Below, piece by piece: positions 18,632 to 28,189 of a DNA stretch of 42,658 nt. The notes under the pieces are model-generated. The model had not been told where the DNA came from. It ran no database searches and saw only the letters and a program-made list of their open reading frames with translations. Made by a program: the position numbers and the translations under genes. Position 1 is the first letter of the stretch. The number at the start of each line of letters is the position of its first letter. Origin of the DNA: Roseovarius sp. TE539 (GTDB taxonomy: Bacteria > Pseudomonadota > Alphaproteobacteria > Rhodobacterales > Rhodobacteraceae); NCBI RefSeq assembly GCF_003298505.1, contig NZ_QNGB01000029.1:1-42658 (forward strand), in the 5' to 3' direction.

Positions 18632-19117
18632 ATGACCATCCGCCGCTTCGCAGCCATGATCTTGTTGACCGGCATGGCCGTGGCAGGCGCATATACTGCA
18701 TGGCTCAACGCCTCGTCCCCGTCAGACGCGTACAAGCCGCTTCAGGCAACAGGCGAAGCTCCGTTGGACGGGATGACATTCTCCGGCATGATCGGCCCCG
18801 AGGGAGCACCGAAGGATGTTGCCGATCGTTTCGTGTTCGAGAACGGAACCTTCGTGTCGAAGGAATGCGAACTGCGTTGCGATTACCCGGCCCGGCCCTA
18901 CAAGGCATGGCGTGAGGATGGCGCATGGCATTTCATCTCGAAAACACGCTGCCCGTACAAGGACGCAACGATCGTCTGGCGCGGCCGGGTCGAGGATGGT
19001 CGGATCGAGGGCATTGCAACCTGGACGATCCGCCGCTGGTACTGGACACTCGAACGCGATTTCGCCTACGAGGCCACCCGCCCCTCTCCGCGGCGGACCA
19101 CGGCGCAGATCGAATAA
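18632..19117 (+). CDS. Unknown membrane-anchored or secreted protein, 161 aa
   Basis: The N-terminus is a signal anchor (MTIRRFAAMILLTGMAVAGA). The rest is a beta-rich periplasmic domain with three cysteines (two in CELRCDYPARPYKAWREDG and one in SKTRCPYKDATIVWRG) and a Trp-rich end (TWTIRRWYWTLERDF). I do not recognise the family. GGAGG at 18619-18623, 8 bases before ATG 18632, fixes the start; an earlier in-frame start codon at 18614 is less likely. The next gene starts one base after its stop, so they are co-translated and probably work together at the membrane. Confidence 0.65.
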   Translation: MTIRRFAAMILLTGMAVAGAYTAWLNASSPSDAYKPLQATGEAPLDGMTFSGMIGPEGAPKDVADRFVFENGTFVSKECELRCDYPARPYKAWREDGAWHFISKTRCPYKDATIVWRGRVEDGRIEGIATWTIRRWYWTLERDFAYEATRPSPRRTTAQIE

Positions 19118-19118
19118 C

Positions 19119-19790
19119 ATGAGATCACGAAAGCCGCGTTCGCGGCCGCTGCGCGCGGTGCTCAAGGTCGCGATTTTCGCACTTGTGCTGCTGGCGGTGA
19201 ACCAGCTTGCACAGGAGGTGCGCCAGGCCCTCGATTTCGATATTCGCCCCAGCAACGAGGCCACGGTGCACAGGATGCTCATGTTCGTTGCCGTGCTCTA
19301 TGCGGTGACGCTTGCGCTGCCATTTGTCCCCGGCGTCGAAATCGGCCTCGGGCTCATCGCGGTGCTTGGCCCGGGAATTGCCCTTCTTGTCTATGTCAGC
19401 ACTGTTGCCGGATTGGTGCTCGGGTTCCTTCTGGGGCGGATTGTCCCCGAACGCGTCCTGGTGGGTCTGGCCCGTGATCTGGGGTTGCGGCGCAGTGCGG
19501 TGCTGCTGTCCGGATTCGCGGCACTGTCCCCCGAGGAACGGCTCGAACGGTTGTTCTCGGTGGCGCCGAACCGTTTTTCGACGCTGCTCATCAGGCATCG
19601 GTACATCGCGCTTGCGATTGTCGTGAACCTTCCCGGCAATTTCCTTGTCGGCGGGGGCGGCGGCATCGCGATGCTGGCCGGGCTGAGCCGGCTGTTCTCG
19701 TTTCCCCTGTTCGCGCTGACCATCGCCGTCGCCGTCTCGCCGGTGCCGGTGGCGCTTCATGTCTGGGGGCCGTCGATCCTGGGGCCGTGA
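19119..19790 (+). CDS. Small multi-pass inner-membrane protein, unknown function
   Basis: A 223-residue protein with a basic N-terminus (MRSRKPRSRPLRAVLKV) and about five hydrophobic segments: near residues 15-30, 50-72, 75-110, 160-185 and 195-220. One contains GVEIGLGLIAVLGPGIALLVY and another NLPGNFLVGGGGGIAMLAG. The Asn-Leu-Pro-Gly...Gly-rich pattern is faintly like VTT/DedA-type membrane proteins, but I would not assign it. It starts one base after the stop of the 161-aa gene and ends 69 bases before the M20 gene. Confidence 0.65.
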   Translation: MRSRKPRSRPLRAVLKVAIFALVLLAVNQLAQEVRQALDFDIRPSNEATVHRMLMFVAVLYAVTLALPFVPGVEIGLGLIAVLGPGIALLVYVSTVAGLVLGFLLGRIVPERVLVGLARDLGLRRSAVLLSGFAALSPEERLERLFSVAPNRFSTLLIRHRYIALAIVVNLPGNFLVGGGGGIAMLAGLSRLFSFPLFALTIAVAVSPVPVALHVWGPSILGP

Positions 19791-19859
19791 AAGGACCGAT
19801 GCCGTGCCCTTGTCCGCACCGCCCGCCGGCTTCATAGTCATCGGCAGGAGGCATCGAAT

Positions 19860-21140
19860 ATGGGCATTCAAGAAAAGCTGAGCGAAGCCGTCGCGGCCCG
19901 TCGCGACGCGCTGGTTGCGCTGACGCAGGATCTGATCCGCATTCCCACCCGCAACCCGCCGGGAGAAAATTACCGCGACATCTGCGATTACCTCGACCGC
20001 CGCCTGCTGAGCGCCGGGTTCCGGACCGAGCTGATTCGCGCCGAGGGCGCCATCGGCGACAGTGATCGGAACCCGCGCTGGAACCTCGTCGCCCGGCACG
20101 AGGGCGCGCGCCCTGGTCAATGCGTGCATTTCAACTCGCATGTCGATGTGGTCGAGGTGGGCCACGGCTGGAGCATGGATCCCTTCGGCGGCGAAGTCAG
20201 GGATGGGCGGGTTTACGGGCGCGGCGCCTGCGACATGAAAGGCGGGCTGGCCGCCAGCATCATCGCGGCCGAAGCCTTCATCGAGCTTTGCCCCGGCTAC
20301 GCCGGCGCGATCGAGATCTCGGGCACTGCGGACGAGGAATCGGGCGGCTTCGGCGGTGTCGCGCATCTGGCCGAACAGGGGTATTTCAACCCCGACCGGG
20401 TGCAGCATGTCATCATCCCCGAACCGCTCGGCAAGGATCGCATCTGTCTTGGCCATCGCGGCGTCTGGTGGGCAGAGATCGAAACGAAGGGCGAAATCGC
20501 GCATGGCTCGATGCCGTTCTTGGGCGATTGCGCGGTGCGCCACATGGGTGCGGTACTCCGCGAGATGGAGGATACCCTGTACCCCGCGCTTGCGCGCAAG
20601 CGCACCGGGATGCCGGTGGTTCCCGACGGGGCAAGGCAATCCACGCTCAACATAAACTCGATCCATGGCGGGGAGCCTGAACAGGCCGCCGATTACACGG
20701 GGCTCCCCAGCCCCTGCGTGCCCGACCGCTGCCGCATGGTGATCGACCGCCGTTTCCTGATCGAAGAGGACATCAGCGAGGTCGAAGCCGAAGTTCGCGA
20801 GATGCTGGAAACCGTGCGGCGCGGGCGGCCGGGCTTCGATTACGCGATCCGCGAGCTGCACCGCGTCCTGCCCACGATGACGGCGCGCGAGGCGCCGGTC
20901 GTCGCGTCGGTTTCCGCGGCGGTGGCGCGGGTTTTCGGGCATGACGCCGATTTTGTTGTCAGCCCGGGCACCTATGATCAAAAACACATCGACCGGATCG
21001 GACGGCTGCGGAACTGTATCGCCTACGGGCCCGGTATCCTCGATCTGGCGCACAAGCCGGATGAATATGTGGGCATCATGGACATGGAGCAGTCCGCGCA
21101 GGTCATGGCGCTGGCCCTCCATGATCTTCTTCAGGAATGA
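19860..21140 (+). CDS. M20-family N-acyl-amino-acid amidohydrolase
   Basis: A 426-residue M20 metallohydrolase of the ArgE/DapE group. Zinc-site motifs are FNSHVDVVEVG (H94, D96), GRGACDMKGGL (D125), GTADEESGG (E159/E160), PEPLGK (E188) and a C-terminal DLAHKPDEY histidine. The inserted dimerisation lid lies in the middle. It is probably cytoplasmic. The lysine pathway already has DapE, and this protein opens a peptide-transporter operon, so it most likely removes an N-acyl group from an imported peptide-like substrate. AGGAGG 8 bases before the ATG fixes the start. The binding-protein gene follows after 113 bases. Confidence 0.9.
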   Translation: MGIQEKLSEAVAARRDALVALTQDLIRIPTRNPPGENYRDICDYLDRRLLSAGFRTELIRAEGAIGDSDRNPRWNLVARHEGARPGQCVHFNSHVDVVEVGHGWSMDPFGGEVRDGRVYGRGACDMKGGLAASIIAAEAFIELCPGYAGAIEISGTADEESGGFGGVAHLAEQGYFNPDRVQHVIIPEPLGKDRICLGHRGVWWAEIETKGEIAHGSMPFLGDCAVRHMGAVLREMEDTLYPALARKRTGMPVVPDGARQSTLNINSIHGGEPEQAADYTGLPSPCVPDRCRMVIDRRFLIEEDISEVEAEVREMLETVRRGRPGFDYAIRELHRVLPTMTAREAPVVASVSAAVARVFGHDADFVVSPGTYDQKHIDRIGRLRNCIAYGPGILDLAHKPDEYVGIMDMEQSAQVMALALHDLLQE

Positions 21141-21253
21141 CCGGCAGACCGCCGCGCCGGATTTGGCCCATACGGTCCTTGATCACGCGGCCGTTTGCGG
21201 AAACACTCGGCCAACAGGTGCGAAATGCACCGTCAAACGGGGAGGGATATTCG

Positions 21254-22729
21254 ATGAGACTCAAGATCCGGGCGGCACTGACCGCGCTTGCCACAATTTC
21301 CGCCGTCGTGGCGCACGCGAAGGAGGACATCGTCATCGGGCTTCAGCTTGAACCGCCGCATCTCGATCCGACGAGTGCTGCGGCGGGCGCGATAGACCAG
21401 GTTCTTTATGCCAACGTTTTCGAGGGGCTGACGCGCTTCGGTCCGGACGGATCGGTTAACCCGGGCCTTGCGAAGGATTGGGAAATTTCGCCGGACGGCA
21501 CCGTCTATACGTTTCGCCTGCAGGACGGCGTGCAATTCCATGACGGCACAGCAATGACGGCCGAGGACGTGAAGTTCAGCCTTGATCGTGCCCGCGCCGA
21601 GGACAGTCAGAACGCCCAGAAGGCGCTTTTCGCAGGCATCGAGAGTGTCGAGGCGGTCGATCCGCTGACCGTCCGGGTGACCCTGAAATCGCCCGAGGGC
21701 GATTTCCTCTTCAACATGGCCTGGGGCGATGCGGTGATCGTGGCGCCCGAAAGCATTGCCAACATCAAGCAGGCGCCGGTAGGCACCGGCGCCTTCCGTT
21801 TCGAGGACTGGGTGCAGGGTGACCGGATCGAGCTGACGCGCAACGCCGATTACTGGGGTGAGCCGGTGGCGCTTTCCAGTGCGACCTTCAAGTTCATCAG
21901 TGATCCGTCCGCCGCCTTTGCCGCCGTGATGGCCGAGGATGTGGATGCCTTCACCGGCTTTCCGGCCCCCGAGAACCTGCCGCAGTTCGACGCCGATCCG
22001 CGCTTCCAGGTTCTCGTTGGGTCAACCGAGGGCGAGACGATCCTGGCCACCAACAACGCCAATCCGCCGCTCGATGATCCCGGGGTGCGCAAGGCAATTG
22101 CCCATGCCATCGACCGCCAGGCCGTCATCAACGGAGCCATGTTCGGCCTCGGAACCCCCATCGGCACGCATTTCCCGCCGCATCACCCCGATTACGTGGA
22201 CCTGACCGGGTTGTCCGAGTACAATCCGGAGAAGGCGCGCGCGCTGCTGCAAGAGGCCGGGTTTCCCGACGGGTTCACCACCACCCTCAAGCTGCCGCCT
22301 CCGTCCTATGCGCGCCGGGGCGGCGAGATCGTGGCGGCACAGCTGCGCGCCGTCGGGATCGACACCGAGATCACCAACCTGGAATGGGCACAGTGGCTGG
22401 AACAGGTGTTCCGGGGCAAGGATTTCGGCCTGACCATCGTCAGCCACACCGAACCCATGGACATCGGGATCTACGCGCGGCCGGATTACTACTTCCAGTA
22501 TGACAACCCCGAATTCCAGACCCTGATCGGAACCCTGAACGAGACGGCGGATCCCGCGGAGCGTTCGCGCCTCCTCAGGCGGGCGCAGCGGATCATCGCG
22601 GAGGATTACGTCAACGGGTATCTTTTCCAGCTTGCCACGCCGACCGTCGCCAATGCCCGTGTCCGGGGTCTTTGGAAAGATGCACCCACCCAGGCCACCG
22701 ATCTGACCGGGGTCTATTGGGTAGAGTGA
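21254..22729 (+). CDS. Peptide/nickel-type ABC transporter substrate-binding protein
   Basis: A 491-residue family 5 extracellular solute-binding protein (DppA/OppA type). A signal peptide covers residues 1-22 (MRLKIRAALTAL to AHA|KEDI), without a lipobox. The mature start DIVIGLQLEPPHLDPTSAAAG, the YTFRLQDGVQFHDG motif and GTGAFRFEDWVQGDRIELTRN are characteristic of the family. It binds its ligand in the periplasm and hands it to the two permeases downstream. ATG 21254 has GGAGG 8 bases before it; an earlier in-frame start codon would spoil the signal peptide. The ligand cannot be read from sequence. Confidence 0.94.
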   Translation: MRLKIRAALTALATISAVVAHAKEDIVIGLQLEPPHLDPTSAAAGAIDQVLYANVFEGLTRFGPDGSVNPGLAKDWEISPDGTVYTFRLQDGVQFHDGTAMTAEDVKFSLDRARAEDSQNAQKALFAGIESVEAVDPLTVRVTLKSPEGDFLFNMAWGDAVIVAPESIANIKQAPVGTGAFRFEDWVQGDRIELTRNADYWGEPVALSSATFKFISDPSAAFAAVMAEDVDAFTGFPAPENLPQFDADPRFQVLVGSTEGETILATNNANPPLDDPGVRKAIAHAIDRQAVINGAMFGLGTPIGTHFPPHHPDYVDLTGLSEYNPEKARALLQEAGFPDGFTTTLKLPPPSYARRGGEIVAAQLRAVGIDTEITNLEWAQWLEQVFRGKDFGLTIVSHTEPMDIGIYARPDYYFQYDNPEFQTLIGTLNETADPAERSRLLRRAQRIIAEDYVNGYLFQLATPTVANARVRGLWKDAPTQATDLTGVYWVE

Positions 22730-22805
22730 CAACGGGGGAGGTGAATAATCTCCCGGTCCGCGCGCTCCGCCGTGTCCGGGACAAACCCGGGGCAGGGCGC
22801 CCGTG

Positions 22806-23753
22806 ATGCTGGGATATGCGTTGCGTCGGCTGGTCTCGCTTGGCGTGTCGCTGGTTGTGGCAAGCCTCGTGGTGTTCCTGACACTCGAGGTGGTGCCGGG
22901 CGATCCGGCGGCCTACATGCTGGGAATAAACGCGCAGCCCGACACTCTGGTCGCCCTGCGCGAGGAGCTGGGGCTGGATCGTTCCCGCTTGTCGCGATAC
23001 CTGAGTTGGGTGGGCGGCATGCTGCAGGGCGATTTCGGCATCTCCTACACTTACCGCACCCCGGTTTCCGGGATGATCGCGGATCGGCTTCAGGTCAGCC
23101 TGCCGTTGGCGCTCTATGCCCTGACCCTGAGCACGCTGATCGCCTTTCCCGCCGGCATCTGGGCGGCGCGTCGGCGCGGCTCTCCGGTCGATGCCGGGAT
23201 CATGGGCCTGACGCAGCTTGGCGTGGCGATCCCCAATTTCTGGTTCGCGATGCTGATGGTGCTGGTCTTCGCGATAAACCTGCGCTGGTTCAGTGCAGGC
23301 GGTTTCGCCGGGTGGGAGACGGGGCTCGGTGCCGGGCTGAAATCCCTGACACTGCCGGCCATCGCGCTGGCGCTGCCGCAGGCCAGCATCCTCACGCGGG
23401 TCATGCGATCGGCGCTTCTGGACACGCTGTCGGAGGATTACATCCGCACCGCGCGCGCCAAGGGGCTGACACGGGCGCAGGCCCTGTGGCGCCATGCGCT
23501 CAGGAACGCGCTGATACCGGTGCTCACGATCATCGGCTTGCAATTCTCGTTCCTGCTGGCGGGGGCCATCATCATCGAGAACGTCTTTTTCCTGCCGGGG
23601 CTGGGCCGGCTGGTGTTCCAGGCCATCGCGGCGCGTGACCTAATCGTGGTCGAATCGGTGGTGATGCTTCTGGTTTTCGCTGTCGTAATGGTCAATTTTG
23701 TGGTCGATCTGGCCTATTCGGCCGTTGATCCCCGTCTCAGGGGGCGGCGATGA
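22806..23753 (+). CDS. ABC transporter permease (DppB type)
   Basis: A 315-residue inner-membrane permease of the binding-protein-dependent BPD_transp_1 family. It starts MLGYALRRLVSLGVSLVVAS, with six membrane segments, a conserved periplasmic loop after segment 1, and the cytoplasmic EAA motif seen as YIRTARAKGLTRAQALWRH. An in-frame GTG lies just before the ATG (22803). Its last four bases overlap the start of the next permease (ATGA), so the pair is translationally coupled. Confidence 0.93.
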   Translation: MLGYALRRLVSLGVSLVVASLVVFLTLEVVPGDPAAYMLGINAQPDTLVALREELGLDRSRLSRYLSWVGGMLQGDFGISYTYRTPVSGMIADRLQVSLPLALYALTLSTLIAFPAGIWAARRRGSPVDAGIMGLTQLGVAIPNFWFAMLMVLVFAINLRWFSAGGFAGWETGLGAGLKSLTLPAIALALPQASILTRVMRSALLDTLSEDYIRTARAKGLTRAQALWRHALRNALIPVLTIIGLQFSFLLAGAIIIENVFFLPGLGRLVFQAIAARDLIVVESVVMLLVFAVVMVNFVVDLAYSAVDPRLRGRR

Positions 23754-24571
23754 AGGGCCGGTTGACCCTGATACTCGGTGCGCTGTTGACCGCCGTCTTC
23801 ACCGGCGCGGCGCTGGTCTCGCTGCTGTGGGTGCCGCATGACATCGAGTCGCTTGATATCGCCAGCCGCATCCGCCTGCCTTCGCCGGCACATCCGCTGG
23901 GAACGGATCACTTCGGACGTGACATCCTTTCGATGATCATGGTCGGCGCCCGCACCTCGATCGCCGTGGCGCTGGTGGCAGTGGGGATCGGGATCATGCT
24001 CGGGGTGCCGCTGGGGCTGGCGGCGGCGTCGCGCCGGGGGTCGTTGCTGGATGAAGTTATAATGCGGGGAAATGACCTCATATTCGCGTTCCCGTCTCTC
24101 CTGATCGCGATCATGATCACTGCGGTCTTCGGGGCCAGCGCGCTCAACGCGATCATTGCCATCGGGATCTTCAACATTCCCGTCTTCGCCCGCCTGACGC
24201 GGGGGGCCGCGCTCAGCCTTTGGACCCGTGAATACGTGTTGGCCGCGCGGGTGGCGGGCAAGGGCGCGTTGCGCATCAGTTGGCAGCACATACTGCCAAA
24301 CGTCACCAACCTGCTGATCGTTCAGGGTACGATTCAGTTCTCGCTCGGCATCCTGGCCGAGGCCGGGCTGAGCTATGTCGGCCTCGGTGCGCAGCCGCCA
24401 TTGCCAAGCTGGGGCCGGATGCTGGCCGACAGCCAGACGATGATCTCGATCTCGCCACATCTGGCCCTGTTTCCCGGGCTGGCGATCCTGCTCACGGTGC
24501 TGGGCCTCAATCTGATGGGCGACGGTCTGCGCGATCTGCTCGACCCACGGCTGCGAAGGGCGGCGCGATGA
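23750..24571 (+). CDS. ABC transporter permease (DppC type)
   Basis: A 273-residue inner-membrane permease. After one N-terminal membrane segment comes the usual DppC motif HPLGTDHFGRDILSMIMVGA, then five more segments with an EAA loop (YVLAARVAGKGALRISWQH). It overlaps the upstream permease by ATGA and the downstream ATPase by ATGA (24568-24571). It forms a heterodimeric channel with the DppB-type partner. Confidence 0.93.
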   Translation: MKGRLTLILGALLTAVFTGAALVSLLWVPHDIESLDIASRIRLPSPAHPLGTDHFGRDILSMIMVGARTSIAVALVAVGIGIMLGVPLGLAAASRRGSLLDEVIMRGNDLIFAFPSLLIAIMITAVFGASALNAIIAIGIFNIPVFARLTRGAALSLWTREYVLAARVAGKGALRISWQHILPNVTNLLIVQGTIQFSLGILAEAGLSYVGLGAQPPLPSWGRMLADSQTMISISPHLALFPGLAILLTVLGLNLMGDGLRDLLDPRLRRAAR

Positions 24572-26142
24572 GCCTTCTGGAGATCGAGGATCTGACGCTC
24601 GACATCCACGGGGCGCCGGTTCTGCAGGACGTGTCGGTATCGGTCGGGGCGGGACGGATCACCGGCGTCATCGGCGAATCGGGATCCGGCAAGTCGATGA
24701 CGGCGCTGGCGGCGATGCAGCTTCTGCCGCGCGGGTCACGCTGCACCGGGCAAATCCGGCTTGACGGGCACGATATGCTGGCGCTGCCCGAGCGGCGGCT
24801 TTGCGATCTGCGCGGGCGCGTGGCCGGCATGGTCTTCCAGGAGCCGATGACGGCCCTGAACCCGCTGCGCAGTATCGGGGATCAGGTGGCCGAGACGATC
24901 CGCATCCACGAGAACCCGCCACGGTCCGAGGCGATGCACCGCGCCGCCGAGGCGCTGGAGCGGGCCGAACTGCCGCCTGACCGCGTGCCGCCCGGCCGGT
25001 ACCCTCATGAACTGTCCGGGGGGCAGCGGCAGCGTGTCTGCATCGCCATGGCCATCGCGCTTCGTCCCAGCCTTCTGATCGCGGACGAGCCCACGACCGC
25101 CCTCGATGTCACCACGCAGGCACAGATTCTCGCGCTGCTGCGGCGCCTGGTGAACGAAGAGGGGATGGGCCTCATGCTGATCAGTCATGACTTGGCGGTG
25201 GTGTCCGGCATGGCTGACGAGATCGCGATCATGCGTGCCGGCAAGGTTGTTGAAACGGGCGGCATCGCGGGGCTTGCGCATCCCTACTCTCGCGCCCTTC
25301 TCGAGGCTTCGGATCATGTGCCGGACCGTGCCGGCAGCGGCGGGACCGCGCCGCTTCTGGAGCTGCGGAAGGTGGTGCGCGAATATCCCCTCCCGCGTGA
25401 GGGGTTTTTCGGCCCCGCGCGCAGCCATCGTGCCGTGGACAGGGTCAGTTTCGAGGTCCGGCGCGGCGAAAACCTGGGGTTGGTGGGCGAATCGGGCTGT
25501 GGCAAATCCACTCTCGCGCGTGCCGTCCTGGGGCTGGAGGCGCTGCAGGGGGGCACGATCCGATTGGACGGGCAGCCCGTCTTCGACCACGGCCGGGTCA
25601 ACCGCGACGTTCGACGGCGGATGCAGGTGGTGTTCCAGGATCCTTACAGCAGCTTCAACCCCCGTTGGAAAGTGGATCGCCTCGTGGCCGAGCCCTTTCA
25701 TCTGCTGGATGATCCTCCGCAGGGCGCCGAAAGGGATGCCGCCATCGCCGAAGCTCTGGAAAGCGTGGGGCTTCATGCCGCTGACACGGCAAAGTATATT
25801 CACGAGTTTTCCGGCGGGCAACGGCAACGCATCGCCATCGCGCGGGCCCTGATCATCCGTCCCGAACTGATCATCCTCGACGAGGCCGTGAGCGCGCTTG
25901 ATGTTCAGGTGCGCGCGCAGATCCTCGATCTGCTGGCCGATCTGGGCACGAGGCTGGGGCTCACCTACCTGTTCATCAGCCATGACCTTTCCGTGGTGCG
26001 CAACGTCACCGACCGGGTACTGGTGATGCGCGGCGGGCGCATCGTCGAGGAGGGGCGGACAGAGGCGGTATTCAACGCACCGTCCCACCCCTACACGAAA
26101 GCCTTGATCGAGGCGGTGCCGCGCCTGTCGGACTCCGCATGA
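24568..26142 (+). CDS. Fused peptide ABC transporter ATPase (DppD-DppF type)
   Basis: A 524-residue protein with two complete ABC modules in one chain. Module 1 has Walker [10 protein letters not shown], signature LSGGQRQRV and Walker [13 protein letters not shown]. Module 2 has Walker [11 protein letters not shown], signature FSGGQRQRI and the OppF/DppF-typical [17 protein letters not shown]. The oligopeptide-transporter C-terminal extension is short between the modules. Separate D and F genes are usual; the fusion is common in alphaproteobacteria (Yej/Gsi-like). It overlaps the permease upstream and the DNA glycosylase downstream by 4 bases each. Confidence 0.95.
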   Translation: MSLLEIEDLTLDIHGAPVLQDVSVSVGAGRITGVIGESGSGKSMTALAAMQLLPRGSRCTGQIRLDGHDMLALPERRLCDLRGRVAGMVFQEPMTALNPLRSIGDQVAETIRIHENPPRSEAMHRAAEALERAELPPDRVPPGRYPHELSGGQRQRVCIAMAIALRPSLLIADEPTTALDVTTQAQILALLRRLVNEEGMGLMLISHDLAVVSGMADEIAIMRAGKVVETGGIAGLAHPYSRALLEASDHVPDRAGSGGTAPLLELRKVVREYPLPREGFFGPARSHRAVDRVSFEVRRGENLGLVGESGCGKSTLARAVLGLEALQGGTIRLDGQPVFDHGRVNRDVRRRMQVVFQDPYSSFNPRWKVDRLVAEPFHLLDDPPQGAERDAAIAEALESVGLHAADTAKYIHEFSGGQRQRIAIARALIIRPELIILDEAVSALDVQVRAQILDLLADLGTRLGLTYLFISHDLSVVRNVTDRVLVMRGGRIVEEGRTEAVFNAPSHPYTKALIEAVPRLSDSA

Positions 26143-27308
26143 GCGCGCCGCTCATGATCGGCAACCGCGATGCGCGCCGGCTGTGGCTTCATGGTCATGG
26201 GCTGGCATTGGCGCCGCAGGGGGCGCCTGACGTGATGGATCTGATCCGCAAGCTGGGCTTCCTTCAGATCGACACGATCCGCAACGTCACCCGCGCCCAC
26301 CATCACATCCTTTGGACCCGGAACCAGAACTACCGGGAGCATATGCTCTGGCCGTGGCTCGCGGCTCGCGAGCTTTTCGAACATTTCACCCATGACGCGT
26401 CTCTCATCCCGATGGAATTCCTGCCCGTCTGGCAGCGTCAGTTCCGGCGACTGGGGGATCGTGCGGCAAGGCAGGGCTGGTATCGCTCGGGCCTTGCCCG
26501 GGACGAGATCGCGCGCATACGTGCCCGGATCGAGACTGAGGGACCATTGTCGACCCATGCCTTCGATACCCGCGCGAAAAGCCGAGAAATGTGGGCACGC
26601 CCGCCACACAAGAAGGCACTGGAGCAAATGTGGTATGCCGGTACGCTGGCCACCGCGAAGCGTGAGAATTTTGTCAAGTTTTACGATCTGGGCGAGCGTG
26701 TCTTCCCTGCTCACTTACGCGACGGACCACCGGATATCGACCAGGTTGACCGGCTTTGCGATGCGGCGCTTGAGCGCCTCACTTTCGGGACAGCGGGTGA
26801 AGTGCAGCGCTTCTGGGCGGCCACCGACGCAGACGAGGTGCGCGCCTGGATCACCCGCCGACCGGTATTGGTGCCGGTGCGCGTGGAGGCCGCCGACGGC
26901 GCGTGGCGTGACGCGCTGGCACCGGTCGACATCGAGTCTCGCCTTGCCGCCGCGCCCGCGGCAACCTCACGGCTGCGGATCATCAATCCGTTCGATCCGG
27001 CAATCCGGGACCGTGGCCGGCTTATGCGGCTTTTCGGGTTTTCCTATCGCAACGAGATGTTCGTGCCGCGCGCGAAGCGCCACTGGGGATATTATGTCTA
27101 CCCCCTGCTCGAAGGGGACCGTTTCGTCGGGCGCTGTGAACTCAAGGCTGACCGGGCGGCGGGCTGGCTTGCCGTCACCGGCTTCTGGCCGGAGCACGGG
27201 GTGAAATGGGGCCCGCGGCGTTTTGCCGGACTCGACGCCGACCTGCGGCGTCTTGCGCGTCTCGCCGGAGTGTCCGAAACCCGCTGGGAGGTGCGCCCGC
27301 CGGGCTGA
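26139..27308 (+). CDS. AlkX/YcaQ-family winged-helix DNA glycosylase (HTH_42)
   Basis: A 389-residue protein of the HTH_42 family, which includes E. coli YcaQ (AlkX) and Streptomyces AlkZ. These glycosylases excise alkylated purines and unhook interstrand crosslinks. The catalytic Q-hydrophobic-D motif is present as FLQIDTI (Gln43, Asp45), the YcaQ form rather than the Q-x-Q form of AlkZ. The conserved NQNYREHMLWPWLAARELFEH follows, and FDPAIRDRGRLMRLFGFSY lies near the C-terminus. It starts within the ATPase stop (ATGA), so it is translationally coupled to the peptide transporter, which is odd for a repair enzyme. Confidence 0.9.
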   Translation: MSAPLMIGNRDARRLWLHGHGLALAPQGAPDVMDLIRKLGFLQIDTIRNVTRAHHHILWTRNQNYREHMLWPWLAARELFEHFTHDASLIPMEFLPVWQRQFRRLGDRAARQGWYRSGLARDEIARIRARIETEGPLSTHAFDTRAKSREMWARPPHKKALEQMWYAGTLATAKRENFVKFYDLGERVFPAHLRDGPPDIDQVDRLCDAALERLTFGTAGEVQRFWAATDADEVRAWITRRPVLVPVRVEAADGAWRDALAPVDIESRLAAAPAATSRLRIINPFDPAIRDRGRLMRLFGFSYRNEMFVPRAKRHWGYYVYPLLEGDRFVGRCELKADRAAGWLAVTGFWPEHGVKWGPRRFAGLDADLRRLARLAGVSETRWEVRPPG

Positions 27309-27383
27309 GGCGCTTGGCCGGCTGGCGTGGCAGGGTCAAACCGGCTAGGCATGGGGCAACGACAGGTTCAGGGGAACAGCAGG

Positions 27384-28124
27384 ATGCGTCTGGAAGGCAA
27401 AACGGCGATCGTCACCGGCGGGGCGAGCGGCTTTGGCGAAGGGATCGTGCGCCGTTTCGTTGCGGAGGGCGCGCAGGTGATGATCGCGGATCTCGACACG
27501 GCGGCCGCCGATGCGCTGGCCCGCGACATCGGAGCCCTGGCGCGGACCGCGGATGTTTCCGATGGCGCCAGTGTGAGCGGACTGGCGGCCGCGGCCGAAG
27601 CCGCCTTCGGCCTGCCTGATATCCTTGTCAACAATGCCGGGATCACCCACGCGCCGCAGCCCCTGGAGGATATCGACGAGGCCGGGTTCGATCGCGTCCT
27701 CGCCGTCAATTGCAAATCCGTCTATCTCACCGCGCGGGCATTCGTGCCCGGTATGAAGGCCCGCGGCAGCGGCGTGATCCTCAACATGGCCTCGACCGCA
27801 GGCGTCAGCCCCCGCCCCAACCTCAGCTGGTACAACGCCTCGAAGGGCTGGATGAACACCGCCACGAAGACGATGGCGATCGAACTGGCGCCTTCGGGTG
27901 TTCGCGTCAACGCGCTAAACCCGGTGGCCGGGGAAACCCCGCTTCTGGCCAGCTTCATGGGCGGGGACACGCCGGAAATGCGGGCAAAATTCCTCTCGAC
28001 CATTCCGCTCGGGCGGTTTTCCACACCGGCTGACATGGGCCATGCCGCCGTCTTCCTGTGCAGCGACGAGGCCGCGATGATCACCGGCCTCTGCATGGAG
28101 GTCGATGGCGGGCGCTGCATCTGA
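27384..28124 (+). CDS. SDR-family oxidoreductase
   Basis: A 246-residue classical short-chain dehydrogenase. The cofactor motif is TGGASGFGEG (11-20), an Asp at the end of beta2 (ADLDTAAAD) suggests NAD preference, NNAG is at about 85, and the catalytic Ser-Tyr-Lys triad is in MASTAGVSP...SWYNASKGW. FabG-like length and an ending of MITGLCMEVDGGRCI. ATG 27384 with AGGGGA upstream gives the standard MRLEGKTAIVTGG start. It lies 75 bases after the glycosylase gene and 65 bases before the PHP gene. Substrate unknown. Confidence 0.92.
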   Translation: MRLEGKTAIVTGGASGFGEGIVRRFVAEGAQVMIADLDTAAADALARDIGALARTADVSDGASVSGLAAAAEAAFGLPDILVNNAGITHAPQPLEDIDEAGFDRVLAVNCKSVYLTARAFVPGMKARGSGVILNMASTAGVSPRPNLSWYNASKGWMNTATKTMAIELAPSGVRVNALNPVAGETPLLASFMGGDTPEMRAKFLSTIPLGRFSTPADMGHAAVFLCSDEAAMITGLCMEVDGGRCI

Positions 28125-28189
28125 GCCGGATCTGTCACAGAGTCGTTGCGCGGCCCCTTTATCCGGATCCCAACCGCAAGGAGCACAGC

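Noticed and set aside
19125..21122. 665-codon minus-strand frame
   Set aside because: Antisense to the membrane gene and the M20 gene, with His/Arg/Asp-rich shadow composition.
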